Shown in pieces: positions 46,843 through 55,543 of a DNA stretch of 64,000 nucleotides (positions are counted from its first letter, which is position 1; the number at the start of each line of letters is the position of its first letter). The notes under the pieces were generated by a model. It was given only the letters and a program-made list of their open reading frames with translations, was not told the DNA's origin and searched no databases. A program made the position numbers and the translations under genes. The DNA lies in contig JABHUV010000152.1 in assembly GCA_018658605.1 (NCBI GenBank), positions 1-64,000 of the forward strand, given 5' to 3'. The stretch is from Planctomycetaceae bacterium. GTDB taxonomy: Bacteria > Planctomycetota > Planctomycetia > Pirellulales > Pirellulaceae.

Positions 46843-46915
46843 ATTTTTCAATTTATTCTGCATTAACCCACAAAGGTAGCCGCCCAAATCGCTATCAAAA
46901 TTTATTTAATTCAAT

Positions 46916-49384
46916 TTAATGTTGGAACAAGAACTCATTCGTGTTCAAAATCGCCCAACAAATATCTTCTAACGCCTCAACGCGATTTTCCTTGGAAGCT
47001 AAATGGCCCAAACTCGCCTGTAATTCAGTTTCGCTTGGTAAGCGACAAACGGCACGCTGATACAACTGGGAAATTATCTCCGTATCATCACTTCCCGCTT
47101 CAATCATTTTTCGGAAACTATTTTTTTCGTCTCGTAACTTTCCATATACGAGTGGCCCATTAAAGAACTGAATCGCCATGCTTAAATTTGACTCACTAGT
47201 ACGCTCACAAGCACACACCGTTTGACGATCTGGTTGACCGAATATTTTAAGAAAGTCATTTTTGACTAGATCCGGTGCGGGCAATTGAGTCGCTTTGGTT
47301 CCAACCGGTAACCCACTAAAAATCTCGGGAATATCCGTAACGTGACAAATAGCATCCAGTAATTGCTCAGCACTTAACAACCGCGGCTGGTAGTGTGAAA
47401 AGTACTTTACATCATCTGTATTAAAATCGTTGGGTTGGTAGCTTGTTTGATAAGTTCGACTTTTGAGCATCGCCGCTAAAATTGCTTTCCGATCGTAGCC
47501 ACTTGCAACAAACTCACTCGCGAGCCGTTCCAGCAGTGCTGCATTACTTGGCGGATTGGTGTCACGAAAGTCATCCGGTGGGTCAACAATCCCTCGTCCA
47601 AATACGTGACTCCAAATACGGTTAACCTCAATCTTGGCAAAAAACGGGTTGTCCGCTTGTGTTAACCACTGTGCAAAGTCTCTCCGTGGATCATGTTTAT
47701 CGGAATCTGTAATCTCACCTTGGCCTGGCACCCAAGGATTCATCTTTTGACCAGTTCGAGGCTGAGTGACATCGCCGCTGTCCGTAATCCAAATAAACAT
47801 TTCATTGGGGCGTTTGGTATTCTTGCGTTGAATTCGATTAAAAAATGCAGCCATGCCGTAGTAGTTATCCTGAGTCCAACGCTCAAATGGATGGTTATGG
47901 CATTTAGCACATTGCAGGCGAGCACCCATAAAGACTTGCGAAATCGTCTCCACACAATCATTCATATCTTTTGCTGTTCGATAGAAATTCCCAGCAGGGT
48001 TACTCAAAGTGCTACCACTCGCCGTCAATAATTCCACCGCAAATTGGTCATATGGCTTATTTTCACGCAATGATCGCTCGACCCATCGATAATACTTGTG
48101 GACTCCTTCCGGTGTCACTTGGCCACTCGTCAAACGCAATAAGTCACCCCACTTCAACGCCCAAAATTTGGCGTACTCGGGTCGCTGTAACAATGCATCT
48201 ACAAGTACATCACGTTTATTGGCGCTACTGTCTTCCGCGAACTTCTGAACTTCATCGAGAGAAGGTAAGATACCTATCACATCTAAATACAACCGACGAA
48301 TGAATTCTTCATCGGTACATAAATCTGAAGCCAAATATTGCAGTTGTTGCAATTTTTCATCAACAAGCGTGTCTACATAGTTGTGTACTGGTGGATCGTT
48401 CCATTGAAATCCTTCAACATCTTCGGTGAAGGTCAGAAAACAGGATTCAATAAATTCCAAATAGCGCACAATCACGGCGATTTCCCCACGTCGTTCGCCA
48501 CTAACCAAACCAGTGCGATCAACATCGGCAACTTCTACGTCCGAACTCGTATATACGGCCAGCTTGGTAACATCGCGAACACTTCCATTGCTATAGTGCG
48601 CCCAAACGCTGATCTGCTGTCCAAAGGCTGGCTTTTCAAGAATTCGGCCCGATTTTGGATAGACTTCAATACTAACGGGTTGTGGAGCATCCGCGGCGTC
48701 CATGTGGCAACCTTCTGCAATCCAATCTCGTACCACCGCATAAGCTGGATCGCCTGAACGAATTTGCCGCCCACCACCATGAGCTACTTTCATTAATGGT
48801 TTCAGCAAGAGCAAGCTATTATCAGCATCTAGTGAGTTCGTACGCCGCCCGAAATCTTCTCGTATCAATGTTAATTCGTCAAGTTTTGGGTCGAAGGCCC
48901 GTAATGACAATCGGAATCCAGCTTTACCACTTGGTGAACCATGGCAAGCGCCCGCATTACAGTTATTCTTACTCAAGGCGGCGAGCGTATCATATAAGAA
49001 AGAAACGGGTTGTGGTTTATCTTGATTGGATACAGTGGCCGTTGTTGAAAGTTTCTTGCCGGTCACTTTGATATTGATGTCCGCGGAGCCGTTATCAACT
49101 GGGACAACAACCGACCCTTGAATCACAGCCACCTGTTCATTCGACGAAGTTATTTCTGCTTCCCGCGTTAAGTCTCGAATCGAACCGTCACTATAGTGCC
49201 CCGTAATGACCAGTTGCGCTTCTTCGCGAACGCCTTCTAAAACGATCACCGGCGGAAATACCTCAACCTGCAATAGCTTGGCTTTTTTGGCCGCTGATGC
49301 GGGCGAACACACTAAACACAACACGATCAAAATACCGAGCCATCTCAATTGGAAAATATATTTCTTTCGTTCTCCCATAATCAT
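46916..49384 (-). CDS. Planctomycete DUF1549/DUF1553 protein with Ig-like domains
   Basis: An 822-residue exported protein with an N-terminal membrane signal (LRWLGILIVLCLVCSPASA). Two bacterial Ig-like (Big2) domains (VFPPVIVLEGVREEAQLVITG; VYPKSGRILEKPAFGQQISVW), one before and one after a CxxxxCH motif (NCNAGACHG), precede the DUF1549 block (FIRRLYLDVIGILPSLDEV, with heme-type CAKCHNHPF) and the C-terminal DUF1553 block (NRIWSHVFGRGIVDPPDDFR, QPRLLSAEQLLDAI). The role of the family is unclear but it is coupled to cytochromes and PPC proteins in planctomycetes. ATG overlaps the upstream stop by ATGA, indicating translational coupling. Confidence 0.93.
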   Translation of the reverse strand: MIMGERKKYIFQLRWLGILIVLCLVCSPASAAKKAKLLQVEVFPPVIVLEGVREEAQLVITGHYSDGSIRDLTREAEITSSNEQVAVIQGSVVVPVDNGSADINIKVTGKKLSTTATVSNQDKPQPVSFLYDTLAALSKNNCNAGACHGSPSGKAGFRLSLRAFDPKLDELTLIREDFGRRTNSLDADNSLLLLKPLMKVAHGGGRQIRSGDPAYAVVRDWIAEGCHMDAADAPQPVSIEVYPKSGRILEKPAFGQQISVWAHYSNGSVRDVTKLAVYTSSDVEVADVDRTGLVSGERRGEIAVIVRYLEFIESCFLTFTEDVEGFQWNDPPVHNYVDTLVDEKLQQLQYLASDLCTDEEFIRRLYLDVIGILPSLDEVQKFAEDSSANKRDVLVDALLQRPEYAKFWALKWGDLLRLTSGQVTPEGVHKYYRWVERSLRENKPYDQFAVELLTASGSTLSNPAGNFYRTAKDMNDCVETISQVFMGARLQCAKCHNHPFERWTQDNYYGMAAFFNRIQRKNTKRPNEMFIWITDSGDVTQPRTGQKMNPWVPGQGEITDSDKHDPRRDFAQWLTQADNPFFAKIEVNRIWSHVFGRGIVDPPDDFRDTNPPSNAALLERLASEFVASGYDRKAILAAMLKSRTYQTSYQPNDFNTDDVKYFSHYQPRLLSAEQLLDAICHVTDIPEIFSGLPVGTKATQLPAPDLVKNDFLKIFGQPDRQTVCACERTSESNLSMAIQFFNGPLVYGKLRDEKNSFRKMIEAGSDDTEIISQLYQRAVCRLPSETELQASLGHLASKENRVEALEDICWAILNTNEFLFQH

Positions 49385-51717
49385 TCTGCTGCCTTTACTT
49401 GGATGACGATTTTGTTGCTGCTAGCTTGAACATCCTTGCCAGCATATTTTGTACTAGCAGTCACAAGTACATCTTGGATTGCTGCGACTTCAGCGTTTGC
49501 TGCCGCCTTTATTTCCACTTCAATTTCTGATTTATCTGCCGCGATGGTAAGTTCCTTCGGTACCGTCACATTTTCGGGTAATCCTTGGACGGCTACTGTT
49601 ACCGCTTCCGCCTTCGAACCGGGGCCTCGCACAACGACCACTTTCATTTTCTGACTTTGGCCAGCAGTAATTGCCGCGGCCAATTCCAATGACACTGTAA
49701 CAGGGTCAATCACTTCGAGCGTTACCTTGCGAGATACCATATGCCCACGACCAGCGTGTTCAGCAAATGCATGAACCGTGAATGATTTTTCCTTGGCTTG
49801 CTCCGGCGTGAGATCTTCAGCAACAGTAACCGTGAGGGCATGAGTACCTTTGTTGTCTTTTCCAGCCACGCTTACTCCGGCAGATATCTCACCATAAAAT
49901 GGTACCATCGCACCCTTAAATGCTTCTAACTTGCTTTTCGTCGTCATCGTCAGAGTCGCTGTTTTGGAACCCCGTGGGACATAGGCCACTGCGGGCGTAA
50001 ACGACGGCTCAAAAAACTCAGCCGTCGTTTCCACGGTCGCATATTGAAACAATCTATTTAGGTAGGAAGGAGGATGACTCATCATTGTGAATTGCGTTCG
50101 TATCCAATCACGCGACATCAATGGAATTCGCACCGTCTGACCATCAATTTCAGCTTGGCCCACAATTTTGAAATTAACTAGCGCGCCCGCTTTGAGATCC
50201 GTAGGGAATCTCACAACAACCGTAGCAGCTTTAGCACCCTTGGCAATGACATTTCTATACCACTGCAAGCCTGTGATATCATTCGTAGTTGTTATCGTTA
50301 TCGGCCCATCATAACCATCACGAACAACAGTCACTGGAAAACTAATCGCGCCGAGCTTGGCATCAACTAGATATTTATTCTTGGTCGCTTTGTCGTTTTT
50401 AAGTGACAAAGAAAACGAGTTACCTTGCTCTACGGTAATGAGATAACCAAAGTTGTTTCCGCCTCGACGCAACAAATCAACGGCTTCTAATAAGTACTCA
50501 CCTGTTTCCGGTACAACCCATGACAGCACAAATTCATCTTCATCGGTAACGACCGCTACAGCTAATTGAGTGCCATCAACTTTAAGCACACGATATTTCA
50601 CGATTGCTGGTGATCCAAAACTGCGTGAGTAACCACGAAATCGCAAACGCTTACCTTTCTCCGCTTGAAACCTAAACAAATCAACGTCACCTGCGTGGTT
50701 CAATAACCCGCTAGCACCACCGGGCACGCCAATCTGCGTTGCCTGTTTGAATTCATTGTTAGGCTCTTGTTCAACAGCCTGCACATCATCTACCGCCATC
50801 GCGAGTGCCATACCTGAGGAATTACTGTTGGCAGCTCTAGCTGAAACTGCCCGTAACGCCCCAACTGCATTTCCATTTTCATAAATCGATGAGGCCTGGG
50901 TTTCATCCCTCGAGGGACCCGTAAAACCGACAGTTGCTTCTACCCCTTGTTGGATCCCCAGTGGGAAAGCAGTTGTCACGTTTGGAAAATTTCCAATTCG
51001 TAATGCATATGGCTGGCCAGAATTGTATCCGCTATCAGCAACTTCGATGATATACGTTCCCGCCGTTACAAATTGATGGCGAAATCGACAATCTGTATTC
51101 AAGCCATCACTGTCATCAACGTAGGCAAGTTCATCTCCGGCCTCTGTCAACAATCTCAATACAGGGTCCATCGAAGACCCGATGCGGCTGGCATATATAT
51201 CAAAGCTAATCATTTCGTCGGCTTTAGCTTGAAAGCTATAGTAATCGTGCGTCGTTCCACTGCTCGTTCCAATGATGTTCGTTGGTTGGTCCACCCCTTG
51301 GGCACTACCAGCAGTATTATTTTTGCCGCCGTCAGTTGTAGATGGCAAATCGTCGACCATTACCAGAAACAGTTGTGATATACCTTTAGCATTGGAAACA
51401 ACTATCCCCCCCACACCTACCGCCACTTTCTCAGTTAATGTGATCGCCAATTTCGCCGTCTTGGTGTCATCCATTCCCTCGGCAACAGCTAGCACTTTGA
51501 CATCCGCAGCAAAAGTAGTCCAAACATTTAACGGCGACGTTAAATCCGTTCCAACGAGTGTGACTTCTGTCGTTTGAGCAGGACGAAATGACCGTGGAGT
51601 AACACTAGAGATAACCGGCGCGGCCCAAGTAGTGGAGGAATATGCCGTTAAAGCAATAACAGAAAATGCTATTTTGACTAAATTCAATGTCTGCGATGGG
51701 GTGCGGCAGCATTTCAT
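49381..51717 (-). CDS. Exported PPC-domain protein
   Basis: A 778-residue secreted protein with signal peptide (LVKIAFSVIALTAYSSTTWA), an IPT/TIG-like domain (ISSVTPRSFRPAQTTEVTLVG), and two bacterial pre-peptidase C-terminal (PPC) domains: about 150-240 (HDYYSFQAKADEMISFDIYAS ... SGYNSGQPYALRIG) and about 330-430 (AGDVDLFRFQAEKGKRLRFRG ... GNNFGYLITVEQG). The C-terminal part has several beta-sandwich domains. It is typically encoded with DUF1549/DUF1553 proteins; the next gene starts within its stop codon. Probably part of a cell-surface or periplasmic complex. Confidence 0.88.
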   Translation of the reverse strand: MKCCRTPSQTLNLVKIAFSVIALTAYSSTTWAAPVISSVTPRSFRPAQTTEVTLVGTDLTSPLNVWTTFAADVKVLAVAEGMDDTKTAKLAITLTEKVAVGVGGIVVSNAKGISQLFLVMVDDLPSTTDGGKNNTAGSAQGVDQPTNIIGTSSGTTHDYYSFQAKADEMISFDIYASRIGSSMDPVLRLLTEAGDELAYVDDSDGLNTDCRFRHQFVTAGTYIIEVADSGYNSGQPYALRIGNFPNVTTAFPLGIQQGVEATVGFTGPSRDETQASSIYENGNAVGALRAVSARAANSNSSGMALAMAVDDVQAVEQEPNNEFKQATQIGVPGGASGLLNHAGDVDLFRFQAEKGKRLRFRGYSRSFGSPAIVKYRVLKVDGTQLAVAVVTDEDEFVLSWVVPETGEYLLEAVDLLRRGGNNFGYLITVEQGNSFSLSLKNDKATKNKYLVDAKLGAISFPVTVVRDGYDGPITITTTNDITGLQWYRNVIAKGAKAATVVVRFPTDLKAGALVNFKIVGQAEIDGQTVRIPLMSRDWIRTQFTMMSHPPSYLNRLFQYATVETTAEFFEPSFTPAVAYVPRGSKTATLTMTTKSKLEAFKGAMVPFYGEISAGVSVAGKDNKGTHALTVTVAEDLTPEQAKEKSFTVHAFAEHAGRGHMVSRKVTLEVIDPVTVSLELAAAITAGQSQKMKVVVVRGPGSKAEAVTVAVQGLPENVTVPKELTIAADKSEIEVEIKAAANAEVAAIQDVLVTASTKYAGKDVQASSNKIVIQVKAAE

Positions 51718-51885
51718 TGGCAGGGTCTATTTTCTTTCGGTGACAAAAACAGGTAGGATAAACAACGAAGAAATCTACTAAATGCCCTGATGTTTATAAA
51801 TACATTATAGTTTGTCTAAAACCGTGCCGTCAAACATGCTGTGCTGTTTCTACCCTCTTTTTTGAACCTCCGTGAAATTATTAAT

Positions 51886-52896
51886 ATGTCCCTCCACAAG
51901 CAGATAATAAAAACAATCTTCACAGCACTGCTGTGCTACCTTCCGATTCAGAGCAATCTCGCTCAAAAGAAGATAAAAGTCATGATTACTAGTACGGCCG
52001 ATCAAACACAGCAGCCCTGTTACGTCATTTTGCCCCGTGGCTACGAGAAGTCCAACAATGCCACCGAAATGCCATTGCTCATCTCACTACATAGTTGGAG
52101 TGCTGGGTTAGAACAAGCCAAACCCGAACTCGAAAAACAAGCGATTAAGCTTGGGTGGATCTATGTATTTCCCCATTTTCGTGGACCCAATCAAACTCCA
52201 GATGCGTGCGGCAGTGAATTAGCACAACAAGATATTCTCGACGCCGTCATCTGGGCCAAGCAGAACTATCGCGTTGACCATTCCCGCATCTATCTTACCG
52301 GCGCCTCTGGTGGTGGGCACATGACGATGTTGATGGTGAGTCGTCATCCAGAAATATGGACCGCCGCCAGTGCATGGGTTGGAATTAGTGACCTTGCCCA
52401 GTGGCACGCATTACATGAAAAATCCCGTTACGGAGCTATGCTGCGACAAAGTTGCGGTGGTGCACCAGGCGACAATGTTAAAGTTGATGCCCAATACCGT
52501 CAACGATCGCCACTGCCATTCCTAAAAAACTCCAGCAAAGTCCCACTTGATATCGCTGCTGGTATTCACGATGGACATACCGGTAGCGTGCCCATTTCTC
52601 ATTCACTGCTAGCCTTCAATGAAATCGCCACAGCAACTGGTGATCGCCTGATTACCGTTAATGAAATGAAACAACTAAGTATCCCGCAAGGACGGCTGGA
52701 AAATCCGTTGCCGCTAGATCAAGAGCAAGATGCTGCCTTAAATCGTAAAATATATTTACGCCGCTACGCCGGTCAAAGTCGAGTAACTATATTTGAAGGG
52801 GGTCATGAGGGAATCACCGCAGCGGCGATTGATTGGCTGAAGCGTTTTCACCGACTTGAAGATGGCAGCATTTATGATGGAAGCAAACCACAATGA
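51886..52896 (+). CDS. Exported alpha/beta-hydrolase (prolyl oligopeptidase/PHB depolymerase-like)
   Basis: A 336-residue esterase or peptidase with signal peptide (IIKTIFTALLCYLPIQSNLA). The nucleophile motif is T-G-A-S-G-G-G-H, the acid Asp is in AGIHDGHTG and the His in IFEGGHEG. LISLHSWSAGLEQ holds the oxyanion region. An ATG at 51886 gives the signal peptide proper start; the open frame extends 15 codons further. Its stop overlaps the next start (ATGA), a translational coupling to the methyltransferase. Confidence 0.84.
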   Translation: MSLHKQIIKTIFTALLCYLPIQSNLAQKKIKVMITSTADQTQQPCYVILPRGYEKSNNATEMPLLISLHSWSAGLEQAKPELEKQAIKLGWIYVFPHFRGPNQTPDACGSELAQQDILDAVIWAKQNYRVDHSRIYLTGASGGGHMTMLMVSRHPEIWTAASAWVGISDLAQWHALHEKSRYGAMLRQSCGGAPGDNVKVDAQYRQRSPLPFLKNSSKVPLDIAAGIHDGHTGSVPISHSLLAFNEIATATGDRLITVNEMKQLSIPQGRLENPLPLDQEQDAALNRKIYLRRYAGQSRVTIFEGGHEGITAAAIDWLKRFHRLEDGSIYDGSKPQ

Positions 52897-53747
52897 GCCG
52901 ACAATTGAAGCAAGATTTAGAAGTAGAACAAGCACTAGCGCGTGAACACAATCGCAAGGCTTGGGACAAAATGGTTGTCGGAAAACGGTGTTTCACCAAA
53001 CCCGCCAATGATGAAGATCTACTTAACCCATTAGCAACTATCGGCGCACAAGGCTGGCTCGACGGTGAAATTGCCAATCAACAAGTGCTTTGCTTGGCAG
53101 CGGGTGGTGGTCGACAGAGTGCCATTTATGCCGCTGCCGGGGCGAACGTAACCGTCGTCGATATTTCACCTGCGATGCTCGAACTTGACCGTCAAGTCGC
53201 GCAACAAAGAGGTTTTGATTTGCGAGTCATCGAAGCTTCTATGGATGACCTCTCTGTTTTTTCAAACGCTGAATTTGATATCGTCATCCAACCGGTCAGC
53301 ACCTGCTATTTACCAAACATCGCTCCCGTGTTTATGGAAGTGGCTCGAGTACTGCGCTGCGGTGGAATCTATGTTAGTCAACATAAACAGCCGACAAGCT
53401 TGCAAACAAGTTTACAACGCAGTGAAGCTGGCTGGACGTTGGAGCAACCCTATTATCGTTCTGGGCCGCTACCAATGTTACCCATGAATCAAAGTCAAGG
53501 TTCCCGGCTGCGGGAAGAAGGGACACACGAGTATCTCCATCGCTGGGAAGACATCTTGGGAGGAATGTGTCGAGCTGGTTTTGTGATTGAAGATTTTATC
53601 GAACCCTTTCACGCTGACTCTGATGCCGATCGTAGTAGCTTTGGCGACCGATGTCACTTTACCGCTCCTTACATGCGGATCAAGGCTCGCCGTAGTGGAG
53701 AAGCTACACCTAGTTCCAACAAGCCTCGGCTCGTCATTCCAGATTGA
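52893..53747 (+). CDS. Class I SAM-dependent methyltransferase
   Basis: A 284-residue methyltransferase. Motif I is VLCLAAGGGRQSAIYAAAG with motif II VTVVDISPAML, and later FDIVIQPVSTCYLPNIAPV and ARVLRCGGIYVSQH provide the post-I acidic loop and motif IV. The long N-terminus (EQALAREHNRKAWDKMVVGK) is the usual helix leading in. Substrate unknown; small molecules are common. It overlaps the upstream esterase gene by four bases. Confidence 0.88.
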   Translation: MSRQLKQDLEVEQALAREHNRKAWDKMVVGKRCFTKPANDEDLLNPLATIGAQGWLDGEIANQQVLCLAAGGGRQSAIYAAAGANVTVVDISPAMLELDRQVAQQRGFDLRVIEASMDDLSVFSNAEFDIVIQPVSTCYLPNIAPVFMEVARVLRCGGIYVSQHKQPTSLQTSLQRSEAGWTLEQPYYRSGPLPMLPMNQSQGSRLREEGTHEYLHRWEDILGGMCRAGFVIEDFIEPFHADSDADRSSFGDRCHFTAPYMRIKARRSGEATPSSNKPRLVIPD

Positions 53748-53892
53748 ATTCAACCCCAGCATTCTCGATGCATTCACCGATAGTTTGCAATTGCAGAAAT
53801 ACGTATGCTGCGCCACAATACTAACAGAAGACTAAGCACCAGAATAAACTTTCAAATAGCTTTGAATAAACACGAACGGAGAGGATGTCGCG

Positions 53893-54741
53893 GTGGTGGA
53901 TAAACCTATTCAGGACATTGTTAGTTGCATGGGAAATCCGGTTGCCGGAAATCCCAGTCAATTCATGATGGAACGTGCCTTTGCTGCTTGTAATCTTGAT
54001 TGGCGCTATTTAACGCTTCAAGTGCCCGCGGGAAATCTTGGCGATGCCATGGCAGGTTTCCGCGCGATGTCGTTTCGCGGAGGGAATTTTACAATTCCAC
54101 ATAAAGTGGCCGTGCTTGAATATCTTGATGACCTCAGCGATGCGGCTCGATTAATGGGCGCCGTCAACTGCGTCAATGTCGTTGATGGGAAGCTTATCGG
54201 TGAGAATACCGATGGCAAAGGTTTTGTGCAGTCACTGCGGGAAGTTATCGATCCAGTCGGTGCAAAAATTGTCGTTATGGGCGCTGGCGGCGCTGCTCGA
54301 GCGATCGCAGTCGAACTGGGGCTTGCCGGAGCCGCTAGTATCACAATCGTGAATCGCACGGAGTCTCGAGGCCAAGAACTTCTTGCTGTGCTTGAACAAA
54401 TCGTTAACTGCCGCGCCAACTTAGTCACGCTTGACGGTGATTTTGAAATTGATGAAGATGTCCAAGTCGTAATTAATGCAACCAGTATTGGTTTAGGCGA
54501 TGCCGAAGCGAAGGTTCCCGTGGATGTTGAAACACTGCTGCCATCGATGGTGGTAGCCGACGTTGTCTTTAACCCACCCCAAACACGACTGTTACGCGAT
54601 GCGAAACAACGCGGTTGTCAAACGCTCGATGGATTGGCGATGCTCGTAAATCAGGCGGTCATTGGATTCAAGATCTGGACAAAAATCGACCCGGATCCAA
54701 ATGTGATGCGCGAAGCTCTCGAAGAATATCTTGAACTCTGA
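53893..54741 (+). CDS. aroE: Shikimate dehydrogenase
   Basis: Reduces 3-dehydroshikimate with NADPH in the shikimate pathway. Catalytic Lys71 (GNFTIPHKVAVLEYLDDL) and Asp107 (GENTDGKGF) are present with Asn92 (AVNCVN), and the NADP motif is GAGGAARAIAVELG followed by NRTESRGQEL. The usual N-terminal S-x-S shikimate site (GxPxxHSLSPxxHN) reads MGNPVAGNPSQFMMERAF, so the two serines are not conserved. A GTG start at 53893. It overlaps no gene; bioD follows after 7 bases. Confidence 0.9.
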   Translation: MVDKPIQDIVSCMGNPVAGNPSQFMMERAFAACNLDWRYLTLQVPAGNLGDAMAGFRAMSFRGGNFTIPHKVAVLEYLDDLSDAARLMGAVNCVNVVDGKLIGENTDGKGFVQSLREVIDPVGAKIVVMGAGGAARAIAVELGLAGAASITIVNRTESRGQELLAVLEQIVNCRANLVTLDGDFEIDEDVQVVINATSIGLGDAEAKVPVDVETLLPSMVVADVVFNPPQTRLLRDAKQRGCQTLDGLAMLVNQAVIGFKIWTKIDPDPNVMREALEEYLEL

Positions 54742-54748
54742 CAAACTC

Positions 54749-55450
54749 ATGACTCGTGCTACCCCAGGCCTATTTATTACAGGTACCAACACGGAAGTTG
54801 GGAAAACCTATATTGCCTCACTTATCATCCAAGCATTAGTTCGTAGTGGAATCCGCGTGGGCGTTTATAAACCAGCTGCTAGTGATTGCCCTTTTGAAAA
54901 CGGCTCGCAAATAAGTGCGGACGCCCAACAACTATGGGAAGCTGCTGGACAACCTGGTTCATTGGAACAAGTTTGCCCGCAACGATTTGTTGCACCATTG
55001 GCCCCACACCTAGCTGCTAAAGCAGAAGACCGCCAAGTCGATGTCAAATTACTACGGTCCGGCTTGAGCTACTGGCAAGACAACTATGACTTTGTTGTTG
55101 TCGAAGGTATTGGCGGTTTAATGTCGCCTGTCAGTGATGAAGATTATGTCGCTGATCTAGCCTATGAGTTTGGCTATCCACTACTCGTCGTAGCGAGCAA
55201 CAAACTTGGATGCATTAACCAAACGCTGCAAACACTAATTACCGCCGCCGCCTTCGAAGATGGTTTGCCTGTAGTAGGAACGATTTTGAATAACCCACAG
55301 GCAATACCTCCGGACGATATCAGCCAAGCGACCAATGTTAACGAGATAACGAGGTGTAGCTTTCCTCCCGTGCTCGCCAGTGTACTCTACCAAGGCTCCT
55401 TGGATCCCGATATTAATTGGTATGAACTCGGTACCCAGTTTGGAAACTAG
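54749..55450 (+). CDS. bioD: Dethiobiotin synthase
   Basis: Forms the ureido ring of dethiobiotin from diaminopelargonic acid, CO2 and ATP. The P-loop is GTNTEVGKTY at residues 12-21; KPAASDCPFENGSQISAD, APHLAAKAED and VVEGIGGLMSPVSDEDYVADLA are the other substrate and metal blocks. The ATG at 54749 is in frame just after the aroE stop. Length of 233 residues is normal. No bioA, bioB or bioF is in the window. Confidence 0.92.
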   Translation: MTRATPGLFITGTNTEVGKTYIASLIIQALVRSGIRVGVYKPAASDCPFENGSQISADAQQLWEAAGQPGSLEQVCPQRFVAPLAPHLAAKAEDRQVDVKLLRSGLSYWQDNYDFVVVEGIGGLMSPVSDEDYVADLAYEFGYPLLVVASNKLGCINQTLQTLITAAAFEDGLPVVGTILNNPQAIPPDDISQATNVNEITRCSFPPVLASVLYQGSLDPDINWYELGTQFGN

Positions 55451-55543
55451 AGCCGTCCAAACCAATGGAATAATTTGTTCAAAACAACACAAATGCCGAG
55501 TTGGCTGAACCCGTTGTTCACCTAAATCCAATAGAATAATGTC

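Noticed and set aside
53478..53816. Minus-strand open frame over the methyltransferase end
   Set aside because: Overlaps a well supported gene and has no recognisable family.
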